From Branchipolynoe longqiensis (taxonomy: Eukaryota; Annelida; Polychaeta; Phyllodocida; Polynoidae), in NCBI GenBank assembly GCA_030323885.1, contig CM059199.1, forward strand, positions 37,580,590-37,644,589: a stretch of DNA of 64,000 bases, in the 5' to 3' direction. Shown piece after piece: positions 1 to 10,761 of the stretch (position 1 is its first letter; each line of letters starts with the position of its first letter). The position numbers and the translations under genes are program-made. The notes below the pieces were generated by a model that was not told where the DNA came from, did not search any database, and worked only from the letters and a program-made list of their open reading frames with translations.

Positions 1-712
1 GGAATTAAAGTTGCATAGTCTAATATTTTTGAGTATCTGTAGATTATAACAATCGACGTAATATGTTTCTGTAGATTATAACAATCGACGTAATATTTTA
101 AAAGTATGACAGAAACTCAAAGGATCGGAATTAAAGTTGCATAGTCTAATATTTTTGAGTATCTGTAGATTATAACAATCAACAAAATATTTGAAAAGTA
201 TGACAGAAACTCAAAAGGATCGGAATTAAAGTTACATAGTCTAACATTTTTGAGTATTTGTAGATTTTAACAATCGATGTAATATTTGAAAAGTATGACA
301 GAAACTAGAAAGGATCGGAATTAAAGTTGCATAGTCCAACATTTTTGAGTATTTGTAGATTATAACAATCGATGTAATATTTGAAAAGTATGACAGAAAC
401 TCAAAAGGATCGGAATTAAAGTTGCATAGTCTAACATTTTTGAGTATCTGTAGATTATAACAATCGACGTAATATTTGAAAAGTATGACAGAAACTCAAA
501 AGGATCGGAATTAAAGTTGCATAGTCTAACATTTTTGAGTATTTGTAGATTATAACAATCGACGTAATATTTGAAAAGTATGACAGAAACTCAAAAGGAT
601 CGGAATTAAAGTTGCATAGTCCAACATTTTTGAGTATTTGTAGATTATAACAATCGACGTAATATTTTTCAAGTATGACAGAAACTCAAAAGGATCCAAA
701 TTAAAGTTGCCT
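1..712. repeat. 95-bp tandem array related to the TTAA MITE
   Basis: About 7.5 head-to-tail copies. The GGAATTAAAGTTGC phase recurs at 127, 222, 317, 412, 507 and 602, giving an exact 95-bp period. The first copy carries a partial internal duplication. Each monomer joins the MITE terminus TTAAAGTTGCATAGTC to a stretch resembling the other end of the same MITE (GTAGATTATAACAATC followed by ATGACAGAAACTCAAAA), as seen in the element at 60250-60595. The array probably continues left of the window. Confidence 0.9.
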
Positions 713-854
713 AGTCCAACAGTGTTGTGTATGTCATATTTAAAAAAAGATTAAAACAACCAAACTATCTGCACCTGCCATGCCTGTTGAAAATAGGTAT
801 TTGCGAATAATTAATTACATAACGCATCCCACAGCGTTGTTCCTCAAAGAAACA

Positions 855-888
855 GATCACGTGACCGCTCCTACCGCCTGTGACGTCA
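855..888. promoter_or_regulatory. E-box plus CRE-like motif pair
   Basis: GATCACGTGACC (855-866) holds a palindromic CACGTG E-box, and TGACGTCA (881-888) is a full CRE palindrome, with only 14 bases between them. bHLH and CREB/ATF factors respectively bind such motifs. No adjacent gene is visible, so promoter or enhancer function is only an inference. The rest of 713-1240 shows nothing recognisable. Confidence 0.25.
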
Positions 889-1255
889 CGTAAGGGTAGA
901 AGCAGTTACTGGGTCATCATAACATCATCTGGGAATGTGCGATGCTTTGCAAACTTCGCAATTTGAGAAAATGAGTTGGACGCGAATAAGGATTATTCAT
1001 CATTAAATATGCACCGCTCGGCTGGTGTGGCTTTCGTGTAGAAATGCCAAGATTGGATTGCGTGGTTTCAAGATAGAAATGAAGGAATGGGAGGGGGGGA
1101 GGGGGGTAGGAAGAGAGAAACACAATCTGATTTTGCTGCTGTATGGTCTCTTCCGGGGGATAATTTCAGGATTGGAAACTTATGCGTGGATTTAAACTGT
1201 CCATGAAAGACAGTCAGCGGGTAAACAGCTTAGCGCTGAAGTATGGTTGGTGTGA

Positions 1256-1575
1256 TGGGGAGGGGAGGGGAGGGGAGGGGAGAGGGAGGGGAGGGGAGGG
1301 GGAGGGGAGGGGAGGGGAGGGGAGGGGAGGGGAGGGGAGGGGAGGGGAGGGGAGGGGGAGGGGAGGGGAGCGGAGGGGGGAGGGATGGGAGGAGAGGGAA
1401 GGGGAGCGGAGGGGAGGATATGGAAGGGGAGAGTGAAGAGGAGAGGTGGGTGGGAGTGGAGAGGGGACGGGAGGGGAGCGAAGAGGGAAGAGAGGAGAGA
1501 GGGAAGGAGAGGAGAGAGGGAAGGAGAGGGGAGGGGAAGGGAGGGGAAGGGAGTGGAAGGGAGGGGAAGGGAGGT
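1256..1575. repeat. GGGGA-type polypurine tract
   Basis: Nearly pure purine on the plus strand, dominated by GGGGA units with later GGAAG and GGAGA variants. The open frames on both strands here are by-products of the simple repeat. 1576-1869 holds nothing I can identify. Confidence 0.95.
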
Positions 1576-1869
1576 ACACGTTGACGAAATATATGTGTAA
1601 AAAAACAAGCTAAAATAATTATGTAGATGAAAATTGGGTGATTGGGATTATTTTAGTATATTTTAGGGAGATCTCCCACCAAATCGGGAGACTTGGCACC
1701 TCTGCACACACGTTGTTGTCTTAAAATCACATCACAGTGCATCTGTTATTAATTATTTATCGTAAACAGTCACCACATTCTCTAATATTCATAATAATCT
1801 CCGATACCCATGAATATCCCAATGTACATGTATTTGACAAAACTGTTACAAAAGACTTGGAAAAGACTT

Positions 1870-1995
1870 TCAAAACTTACATTTGTCACTACCTGGCCTG
1901 TCATACAGCATTAACAAGATAGGGCGAGAACTGGTTGGCTTTCGCTCCGGGTCAGGTGACTAAGTAGGGTATCGGGTCATGTTGCCTGAGACATG
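1870..1995 (+). mobile_element. Diverged relic of the tRNA-SINE body
   Basis: Retains in order degraded forms of the SINE body: TTTGTCACTACCTGGCCTG, a CATTAACAAGATAGGG segment, ACTGGTTGG, and GACTAAGTAGGGTATCGGG followed by TCATG. Neither the tRNA-like head nor the 3' tail is recognisable, so this is an old fragment. The AT-rich 1996-2949 stretch beyond it shows no gene or repeat I can name. Confidence 0.5.
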
Positions 1996-2949
1996 TTATC
2001 CCTGCGAGGCAGAATGAGGTTGCGTGGCCAGACAAGTTAATGCGCATAAAGACAGGTGGCGCCACAATTGGCCTGAGATTGCGAGAGGATGGCAGACGAT
2101 GATCAATAATAAGAAGGCTATGGTAGATGATGAGAAAGGCGGGAGAATCAAATAACTCCGAGTGGAAAGCTTCCGATTAATAGACTACATCACCGTTCCA
2201 GCAGCGCGATGCATTGTGGGATGCGTCAGAGCAAAACAAACCCGCGAAAAGCACATGGCACATGCTAATACACTGGGTGCAGCTATGAAATCTGCTAGTT
2301 TCAGCTCATCTCAGCTCTTGTTTGAAACATAGAATACCAACTAAAAAAATATATATAATAAATTAAGATATTAATCTTTTATCCAGCATTGCATTTACAT
2401 CAATATAATATGCACATCTTATGCCATGTGCATTTAGATTTAGACAAATCTGGGCACTCAGACTAGTGTTAGAGCCATAGCTAGAGTCAGTTTTACTTAT
2501 TTTATTCATGTTTTTATTTATATCCTATGGTTAATGACATAGTAGAACTAGAAAATTAGTAGGGTTAATCAGATATTGGTTATATATTTCTGTGAAACAA
2601 GTGTATGTTGACACATTTGGCATTTTAATATTTAGAACAAGAATTAATAATGGTGATGTGGATATCACTGATTGTTTTGTGTGGAATTGTATGGCGGTAT
2701 GGCGTATAACGACAACGACAAGGAAGATAAGTGACAACCAAGACTAGCTTCACGTGAAATAAAGGTAAACAAAACAAAAAACAGAAAACACCGATAAATG
2801 TAGATTTAAAGCTACTCAATCTTATGAAAGTATCAACTTTTCGAAACCCAAATACTTACCACGATTTGATCCAACATCTCCAACTTAAATATTGGTGCAC
2901 TCATTAAACAGCTATCGTGGTTTGGTGCTCCTATGCTATGTTTGTTCTG

Positions 2950-3303
2950 CTGTGTTTGTTTGCTGTTGTTTTATGTCCTAGTAACATCTGAGGTCATATC
3001 AGGACGACTACTGACTTGTGACAGTGTGCACTTATGGCAACTTTATAGTGCTGCCCCACTGGGAGACCAGACCACCAACACCATGATCTGATATCCCACT
3101 CAGTCATATTATCCTGACACCGAGCCAACCAGTCCCTGCCCTATCCTAATAATTCCAAGCATTTGGCTAGGACTGACAAGTATCAATTTTGTAAGTCATT
3201 GGTTTGACTCGACCGGGAAGTCCCGACCTTCTAAACGGGGGTGGGGGATTGGCGGTGGAGGGGGGGGGGGGGTTCTACCGATTCAGCCAACGCATCCGGT
3301 GCA
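2950..3303 (-). mobile_element. tRNA-derived SINE, head type B
   Basis: Minus-strand copy. The 3' tail (rc of TTGTTTTATGTCCTAGTAAC) lies at the left and the tRNA-like head at the right, with the A-box zone read as TACCGATTCAGCCAACGCAT. The body matches the window consensus: GTGCTGCCCCACTGGGAGAC, ATTATCCTGACACCGAGCC and CCCTATCCTAATAAT. A G-run expansion lies inside the head (3258-3272). Confidence 0.85.
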
Positions 3304-3471
3304 GTAAGTTTGTGGACCAGCCAAGACGCAGGGGGCCGGGGGGGGGGGTGGAGGAAAACACCGGAAGTAAGACAAAGAGACGGACATGCGCGTTGATGAG
3401 AAAGGAGCCTCTGATGTGACGACACCTACAGTCGGCATGATGAGAAGTGACGTGGCTGGACCCTAGTAGAG

Positions 3472-3538
3472 GCTGGGTGTGGGTGTGGGTGTGGGTGTGG
3501 GTGTGGGTGTGGGTGTGGTGTGTGAGTGGGTGTGGGGG
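3472..3538. repeat. (GGGTGT)n microsatellite
   Basis: About eight GGGTGT units, decaying into GTGTGAGTGGGTGTGG. Confidence 0.9.
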
Positions 3539-3689
3539 TGACAGAAGGTTCTAGTAATGGCGCAATGCATTATGGATGCCGGGCTGCCATCGCGCCATAC
3601 ATTGCAAACTCACTCACCCGCAAGAGCAGCCCACTCACCCGCACAAAAATGGATCTGTGAGAGTGAGTATGACTATGAGTGTGTATGTG

Positions 3690-4028
3690 CGTGTGTGTTA
3701 GAGAGAGAGGGGGTGGGGGGGGGGGGGAGGGGGGAAGAGGGTAGAAAGGGGAGAGGTGGAAAGAGGGGAGAAGGGAAGTGAAATGGAGTGAGAAAGGGAA
3801 TGAGAGAGGTGAAGAGGGGGGAGCGGAAGGAAAAGGATATAGGGATGGGGAGACGGAGCGAGGGAGGGGAGGGAAAGAGAGGGGGAAGAAGGGGGAAGAG
3901 GGACAGACAGATAGACCGATAGAGAGACAGAAAGAGAGGGTGGGGAAGAGAAAGAAAGAGAGGCAGAGAGAGGGAGAGGGAAAGAGAGAGAGGGAGAGAC
4001 AGGGGGGAGAGGAAGAGAGAGAGATTGG
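3690..4028. repeat. Polypurine (GA/GGGA) tract
   Basis: Plus-strand purine-rich low-complexity DNA: GAGAGAGGGGG, then AGAGGGG, AAAGAGAG and GACAGA mixtures. The open frames in it are Arg/Glu/Gly or Ser/Leu/Pro simple-sequence translations, not genes. Confidence 0.95.
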
Positions 4029-4143
4029 AAGAACATAAATCTGAATATTTTTTTCTTTTGATCTTGTTTTATATGGCAAGAGTCATGGTAAAGATTTTAC
4101 GTGATACACTGATTTGTTATATACATATGTAAATTATAATTAA

Positions 4144-4455
4144 TGTTCACCTTTCTGTCGCAGTGACCTTTATGTGTATTATAATTAATTATAATAATAT
4201 AAATAACGGAGCTCACATATAGGTTTTATTATATTTATTATGGCGTGTGCATATTATTCTTGTATCAGGAGTCGCGCGCCAACCGCTGTCAGTGCGCGCG
4301 AATGGGGCGCCACCTGTATCGCGCCATATTTGATTCACTTCTCACTGAATTACAATTTTTGTAGGTGGGCATATTTATCAGTCCTGCCGGAGACTAATAA
4401 AACTAGTACTCAGCCCAACTTGTGTATGTTCACCTTTCTGTCGCAGTGACCTTTA
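4144..4455. repeat. 29-bp direct repeat pair
   Basis: The same 29 bases, beginning TGTTCACCTTTCTGTCGC, occur at 4144-4172 and 4427-4455, enclosing about 254 bp of AT-rich then GC-rich sequence. This could be the edges of a duplicated segment or two copies of an unrecognised repeat. The surrounding 4031-4730 has no other identifiable feature. Confidence 0.7.
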
Positions 4456-4747
4456 TATCTATCTATATATGGGGTTTATTTTTAATAATAATATTGTTTG
4501 CTTGAAAATGGCTTCGTGGTGGTGGTGGTGGTATTGGCAGCGGGTTGGAAGAAGTGAGTGGGGTGGGTGAGGAAGGTCGGTCGACCTGATGGGTTTTATT
4601 TGCAACCCAAATCCCTCTCGCATTAACCCTTCCACAAACTTCACACCCATCCCAAACCAGCTAAGTTTCTTCTACTAACAGTCTTTTATCGATCTTCTTT
4701 GCTTAGAAATAGATAACTTTAATCGCACGGTGTGGACAATTGGAATA

Positions 4748-4808
4748 TGGGGGGGGGGGGGCTTTACAAAAAAAGAAAAGTGAGGAGTGAGGGGGGAGTG
4801 AGGGGGGG
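4748..4808. repeat. Poly-G and G-rich run
   Basis: A run of about 13 G followed by GAGGAGTGAGGGGGG-type sequence. 4810-5145 is mixed sequence with no identifiable element. Confidence 0.85.
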
Positions 4809-5165
4809 ATTAATTCACGGCTAATTTCATAAACAATGCCCCATGGTCTCCAACAGAAAAGGAATCAGCGCAATCAATTAGGGTCGCGATAGCGGGGAAC
4901 ATGCGAAGCACTTCCGGTGTGTTTTTGGCGGGAAACCCAGGGCAGACGATATTGTAGGGCGGCCGTGGGAGCTGTAATATGGGGCGACCCATTGATCGGC
5001 GTATTGGGTAAGTGGCGGCCTTGTTGAGCTATGAGCCAGGCCTTTGTCACCCTACGGGCGGCTACGGCCGACACATAATCATCAAAGCTAGCGCTCTGTG
5101 ACTACGCAGCACTAACAGGCAGAACAGGGGTGCTTGTGAAGCAGGCGTGAGAATAAATCAGAGTA

Positions 5166-5338
5166 TGGTGGGAGGGATGGGAGGGATGGGAGGGAGGGAG
5201 CGAGGTAGGGAGGGATGGAGGGAGGGAAGGAGGGAGGGAGGGAGGGAAGGAGGGAGGGAGGGAGGGAGGGAGGGAGGGAGGGAGGGAGGGAGGGAGGGGA
5301 GGGAGGGAGGGAGGGAGGGAGGGAGGGAGGGAGGGGGA
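5166..5338. repeat. (GGGA)n tetranucleotide tract
   Basis: More than 30 consecutive or near-consecutive GGGA units, purine on the plus strand. Confidence 0.97.
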
Positions 5339-5371
5339 TCTGTACGGAGCGTTTGGATTGGTGCATCATGG

Positions 5372-5736
5372 CTTTTATTTGTTTGTTGTTGTTTTACGTC
5401 CTAGCAACACCTAAGCTCATATCAGCACGGGTACCGACTTGGGACAGTGGGCACTCATGGCGACTTTATAATGTTGCCCCACTGGGAGACCAGGCCACCA
5501 GCACCATCAGCTGATATCCCACGCAGTCACATTATCGTGACACTGAGCCAACCAGTCCTTGTCCTATCCTAATAATGCAGAGCGCCTGGCTAGGAAGCGA
5601 CTAGTATACATTTTTAAGTCATTGGTTTGACTTGACCAGTGTTCAAACCCACAAACCCATGGGTTCGGATCCCCCAACCTCCCAAAACAGGAGACGGATG
5701 CTCAACTCATTCGGCCATCCTGTCTGGTCGTGCATC
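5372..5736 (-). mobile_element. tRNA-derived SINE, head A, tail A
   Basis: Essentially full-length. The tail is the reverse complement of GTTGTTGTTTTACGTCCTAG, the body is complete, and the long type-A head contains CCATGGGTTCGGATCCCC and CTCAACTCATTCGGCCATCC (rc of the A-box region GGATGGCCGAATGAGTTGAG). No convincing TSD was found because both flanks are simple repeats. Confidence 0.92.
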
Positions 5737-5744
5737 ATGGCAGG

Positions 5745-7030
5745 ACCATAAAGGGATACCTAGAGTCTGCACAAAGCATCATGGCAACAAATAACAATGT
5801 GAAGGGATGAAACAGAATCTTCAAAGAGCATTTGGCTTGGTGCGTCATGAGAACAAATAACGTGATGGGACAAAGCAAAATCTGCACAAAGTGTGACTAC
5901 GCAGCACTAACAAGCAGGCTGGTGCTTGTAAAACAGACGGGACAACAAATAACAGCAGGGAGGTATGGTAACAGGATCTGCGCGGAGCATTTGGATTGGG
6001 GCGTTATGACAACGAATGATGTGATGGAATGAAACAGAATCTGCAAAGAGCGTTTGGATTGGGGCGCTATGACAATGAATGACGTGAAGGCATTATGACA
6101 ACGAATGATGTGATGGAATGAAACAGAATCTGCAAAGAGCGTTTGGATTGGGGCGCTATGACAATGAATGACGTGAATGACAACGAATGATGTGATGGAA
6201 TGAAACAGAATCTGCAGAGTACTCGGATTGGGGATCACGACAACAAATATCAATATGAAGGGATGAAACAGAACCTTCACAAAGTGTGACTATGCAGCTG
6301 GTGCTTGTAAAGCAGCTGCGACAACAAATAACAGCATGGAGGGATGGAAAAAGGATCTGCACAGAGCGTATGGACTGGTGCATTATGACAACGAATGACA
6401 ACATGAAGGGATGAAACAGAATCTGCACACAGCATTTGGATTGGTGATTCATGACAGAAACAAATAACAGAATGGAGGGATACACAGAATCTGAACAGGG
6501 CATTTGGATTGGTGCATCATAATAACAAATAACAAACACTATAAAGGGATGAAACAGAATCTGCACACAACATTTGTACATCATCTCAGAAACAAATAAC
6601 ATAAAGGGATGAACAGAATCTGCACACAACATTTGTATTGGTACATCATCACAGAAACAAATAACATAAAGGGATGAAACAGAATCTGCACACAACATTT
6701 GTATTGGTACATCATCACAGAAACAAATAACATAAAGGGATGAAACAGAATCTGCACACAACATTTGTATTGGTACATCATCACAGAAATAAATAACATA
6801 AAGGGATGAAACAGAATCTGCACACAACATTTGTACATCATCACAGAAACAAATAACATAAAGGGATGAACAGAATCTGCACACAACATTTGTATTGGTA
6901 CATCATCACAGAAACAAATAACATAAAGGGATGAAACAGAATCTGCACACAACATTTGTATTGATACATCATCACAGAAACAAATAACATAAAGGGATAA
7001 AACAGAATCTGCAAACAGCATTCAGATCGG
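5745..7030. repeat. 66-bp minisatellite with local higher-order duplication
   Basis: Tandem copies of a roughly 66-bp unit running GGGATGAAACAGAATCTGCA, CACAACATTTGTATTGG, TACATCATCACAG, AAACAAATAACATAAA. Left copies (5745-6540) are diverged, right copies (6540-7010) nearly identical. A two-part variant, a unit lacking ATTGGTAC followed by one with GATGAACAG, recurs 257 bp apart (6611 and 6868), marking a multi-unit duplication. The minus-strand Cys/Phe-rich open frames are repeat artefacts. 7031-7262 is unassigned. Confidence 0.95.
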
Positions 7031-7263
7031 TCACCACCCATCCTGATATTGCCAGAATGTACTGAAACCCTCTACAAACAAAGAACGATAATTGGTCGAC
7101 AAAGGCGCCAGTAGGGGGAAACTGACTCGCATCCAAACTGTGTGGTGCGGAAATAAAGGAGTATCGGACTGCAACAATTTCAAATTAAATGAAGATTATC
7201 ACAATCAGGCACATTAGATATGTATTTACAGGGCTTATTCCCGAGAGGGAAAAAACCATGGTG

Positions 7264-7590
7264 AGAACAATAGGTTGGTTGTAGGAGTTTTAAGTCCTGG
7301 CAATATCTAAGGTCATATCAGGATGGGTACTGAATTGTGACAGTGCACACTCATGGCGCTCACTGGGAAATCAGTCCGCCAGCACCTTGACCCAATATCC
7401 CACTCAGTCACATTATCCTGACACTGAGCTAACGGGTCTTTGCCCTATCCTATTAATGCCAAGCGCCAAGCTAGGAAGCGACAAGTATCAATTTTGTAAG
7501 TCGTTGGTTTGATTCGGCAGGGAATTTAACTCCCGATCTCCCGCACGGGAGGCCTGCGCTCTACCAATTTGGCCACCGCGTCCGCTCGAG
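7264..7590 (-). mobile_element. tRNA-derived SINE, head B, tail B
   Basis: The tail (rc) is GGTTGGTTGTAGGAGTTTTA with GTCCTGGCAA; the head (rc) is CTCCCGATCTCCCGCACGGG with CTACCAATTTGGCCACCGCG. The body is near complete but lacks the GACTTTATAG stretch. Confidence 0.9.
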
Positions 7591-7735
7591 ATCAATAGGT
7601 TCACAGCAATGGTCCACAGGGTATCCGGGGTGTGGGCGATGGGCAATGATATGATAAACAGCATGATATTGGGCAGTATTAGATATTGGACGGAAGTGTA
7701 ACCTACTCATCATTTCTTGTTGCTGGGGTTGGTGT

Positions 7736-8312
7736 TGGGGGGAGATGAGGAAGGGTGAGGGACAGGGAAGGGAGGAGAGGGGAGGAGATGGGGAGAGAGA
7801 GGGCAGGAGGAAGAGAAGGATTGACGGAAGGAGGGAGTGAGTGAAAGAGGGGGAGGGAGAGGGAGGGAGAAAGGGGAATGGGGGGGAATGGAGGGGAGGA
7901 AGGGGGAGGGAGGGAGAGAGAGAGAGGGGAGAGAGAGGGGGGGGAGAGAAAGGGGGAGATTGAGGGAAGGAGAGAGGGAGGGGAGGGACAGGGAACGGAG
8001 GAGAGGGCAGGAGATGGAGAGAGAGGGCAGGAGGAAGAGAAGGATTGATGGAGGGAGGGAGTGAGTGAGTGAAAGAGGGGGGAGAGAGAGGGAGGAGAAC
8101 AGGGAATGGAGATAGGGAAGGATGGCAGGAAGGGGGAGGGAAGGGGAGAGAGAAGGAGGGGGAGATAGAGGGAGAGAGGGAGGAAGAAAAGGGAATGGAG
8201 ATAGGGAAGGGGGGGGGCATGAAGGGGGAGGGAGGGAGAGAGGGAGAGAGAGAGAGAGGGGGTGGAGAGGGAAGAGGGGGAGAGGGGGAGAGGGGAGGGA
8301 GGGGAGGGAATC
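7736..8312. repeat. Polypurine GGGA/GAGA tract
   Basis: Plus-strand purine-rich sequence with an internal repeat at ~250-bp scale: GAGGAAGAGAAGGATTGA recurs at 7808 and 8031, and AAAGGGAATGGAGATAGG-like blocks recur at about 8100 and 8190. Open frames are artefacts. 8313-8773 holds only short G-runs and no identifiable gene. Confidence 0.95.
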
Positions 8313-8773
8313 CTCACAAACAATAATTTTACTTGAATCGACTGGTGTAGCTTTGTTGGGTTTAATCAGGGACATGATTGGCCATCAACAAAATATTTTG
8401 AAAGTCACGCAAGGTGTTTCAGGGTGTTGGGGGGGGGGTACAGGGGGTGGCGGCCATGCCCCCCAACGGGGCCTGGTACAGAACCCCAATGCGGGCCCAG
8501 GGAGTTGTGAGTTCATGCAATTTAATCATTTTAAGGGCCATACAATTAGTATTTCCAGCAGGAAAATATATTATTTGTCCCTTTCTTTATAGACACAAGT
8601 CCATGCCCTGACCCTTCTCCCTAAATAACGTCGAATATATATATTTGTTTACCGGATCTGCAGGAATCATAAGAATGCTCTATTTCATTAGTAAAAACCC
8701 GGAAATCCGCCAATCGGCAGAAAAATCACATTCCTGTTTATTTCGGGGGGAGGTGGGGGGGGGGGGGGAGGGT

Positions 8774-9008
8774 GTACATCCTAGCAACATTCAAAAGTTC
8801 ATATCAGGATGGGATTATACTTATGAAAATGCCCTTTCCTAGCGACTTTATAGTGATGTCCCATTGGGATATCACCATGGCCACCGACACCATGGGTCAA
8901 TATCCCAATCAGCCACCATGTAATACTGAGACTGAATCAACCAGTCACACTATCCTAGTAACGCTGAGTACCTGGTGAGGTAAGCGATAAGTATAAATTT
9001 TGCAACTA
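8774..9008 (-). mobile_element. Partial, diverged tRNA-SINE (body and tail)
   Basis: Retains TACATCCTAGCAACATTC (tail, rc), GCGACTTTATAGTGATG and the GTATAAATTTTG end, but lacks the tRNA-like head. It abuts the next SINE directly, so it was probably truncated by or joined to it. Confidence 0.75.
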
Positions 9009-9011
9009 TTT

Positions 9012-9366
9012 GGTTTGTTTTGCTTGTTGTTGTTTTACGTCCTAGCAACATCTAAGGTCATATCAGGACAGGTGCCGCTTTTTGACAGCACGCACTCATG
9101 ACAACTTTATAGTGCTGCCCCACTGGGAGACCAGGCTGCCAGCACCATGACCTGATATCCCACTCAGTCACATTATCCAGACACTGAGCACACCAATACT
9201 TGCCCTATCCTAATAATGCAGAGTGCCTGGCTAGGAAGCGACAAGTATAAATTTGTAGCTCATTGGTTTGACTTGACCAGGGTACGAACCCACAATCCCA
9301 TGGGTTCGGATCCCCCGATCTCCCAAAACAGGGAGACGGACGCTCAACACATTCAGCCACCTCGTG
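9012..9366 (-). mobile_element. Full-length tRNA-derived SINE, head A, tail A
   Basis: The tail (rc) is CTTGTTGTTGTTTTACGTCC. The body is intact, and the type-A head carries ACGAACCCACAATCCCATGG and CTCAACACATTCAGCCACC. First of two complete copies in the same orientation. Confidence 0.93.
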
Positions 9367-9416
9367 TATTTGGTTTCACTTGGTCATGAAATTATCTCAC
9401 AGCCTCTTCAAGGATG

Positions 9417-9762
9417 CTTTGTTTGTTTGTTGTTTTGCCTCCTAGACACATATACGTCATATCAATCAGGACATGTACCAACTTATGGCAGTGTGCACTC
9501 ATCGGGAGTTTATAGTGCTGCCCCAGTGGGATACCAGGCCACCGGAACCATGACCCGATATCACACAGATTCACATTAATTATCATGATACTGTGCTAAC
9601 CAGTCCTTGTTCTATCCTGGTAATGCCAAGTGGCAGGCTAGGTAGTGACAAGTATCAATTTGATTATAAGTTATTGATTTGACTCGGCTGGGATTCGAAC
9701 TCCCGACCTTCTTCAGCACGGGAAGCCTACACTCTACCAATTCAGCCACTGCGTCTGGTATA
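9417..9762 (-). mobile_element. tRNA-derived SINE, head B with A-like tail
   Basis: The tail (rc) is TTTGTTTGTTGTTTTGCCTC (A-like). The head (rc) is GGGATTCGAACTCCCGACCT, including the B-box complement, then CTACCAATTCAGCCACTGCG (type B). This mixed combination matters for the modularity finding. Confidence 0.9.
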
Positions 9763-9773
9763 TCTGACAGGTT

Positions 9774-10467
9774 CAGGGATGAAAGTGGTCTCCGGAAAAA
9801 AAAAAAAGCAGAAATCCATGGTGAGGTTATCTGTAAATAACGTTATCCTAGTGATTATTATTATTATTATTATTATTATTAAAAGAAGAATTCACAGTGA
9901 AAAAAATAGATACTACTAATTTTCGCCGTGAAAACGGCCCTTGTTGCCGACAAAACTTTAAAACAGTTTCCCATAAATAGTAATAATTACTAGGATAATG
10001 TACTATTATTTAAAGAAAGATGCCACTAGCATTCCGCCGTCATATAACTATGATATGACGTTCTTGCTGATATGGCGAATTTCCGTGAACACGCTGATCT
10101 TCTCCCATAGGCTTAGTACTCTCAGGGAATCGCGGAAAATTCCTCGAAGTCAGGTTTGGTACATTACTCTCCAAGCACTGTCCTATTCCTAGCTCCATTA
10201 GACTGATTAATCAGTCCAGGCTATCATTGGAGAGTGTCACTGTTCTTGTTGTGACTGTATTATCACCCATGCTGCCAATCCATCTTTCCTCTCTGCACTC
10301 ACTACTTGCTTTAATGTTTGATTAGGTTTTATGTCTTAGCAATATCTAAGGTCATATAAGAACTGGATTTAAGCTGACCAATTACTGTCATATTAAATAT
10401 CCTTGGCATTTTGTGAAAATAAAAAATTCGCGGAAATCCGCGAAATAGCGGACATTTTCCATCCCTG
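9774..10467. mobile_element. hAT-like non-autonomous DNA transposon (CAGGGATGAAAG family)
   Basis: Begins CAGGGATGAAAG and ends CCATCCCTG. Flanked by GACAGGTT (9766-9773) and GACAGTTT (10468-10475), a 7/8-matching 8-bp duplication of the kind hAT transposases make. The interior shares GATCTTCTCCCATAGGCTTA and GGGAATCGCGGAAAATTCC with four other copies in this window. No transposase is visible. A SINE fragment sits inside at ~10322-10400. A second family terminus (CGGACATTTATCATCCCTG) lies just downstream, ending near 10570. Confidence 0.8.
10322..10400 (-). mobile_element. SINE tail fragment nested in the hAT-like element
   Basis: TAGGTTTTATGTCTTAGCAA then TATCTAAGGTCATATAAG matches the SINE 3' tail and start of the body, then decays. 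Confidence 0.65.
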
Positions 10468-10761
10468 GACAGTTTTAAGCATATGGAGAGAAATGACCCA
10501 AATCAGCAAATGGGACCGAAGAAAAACAAAAAGCGGAAATCACCTAGAAATCGGACATTTATCATCCCTGTTTTTGCTTTATCTAATTGGCTATCCTGTC
10601 CGGTAAAAGATTAGGGTTAGTTTCATTTCAATTGTCGGCCATTGTGAGCTGGGCTTCCCTCCCTTCCCCCTCTCTCCTCCCCTCGCCTCTCCTTACCACC
10701 ACGCCCTGCCGCAGTCTATCCTCTGCCCGCCCGCCCGCCCTGACCCCGAGGATTACTTAAG

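Noticed and set aside
1..712. CRISPR-like array
   Set aside because: 95-bp units are contiguous with no unique spacers, and the genome is eukaryotic. The same reasoning excludes the 66-bp, 89-bp and 171-bp arrays.
6156..7041. Minus-strand Cys/Phe-rich 146-242-codon frames resembling a repeat protein
   Set aside because: Periodicity equals the 66-bp DNA minisatellite (22 codons); several overlapping frames are open at once and no start or splice context fits.
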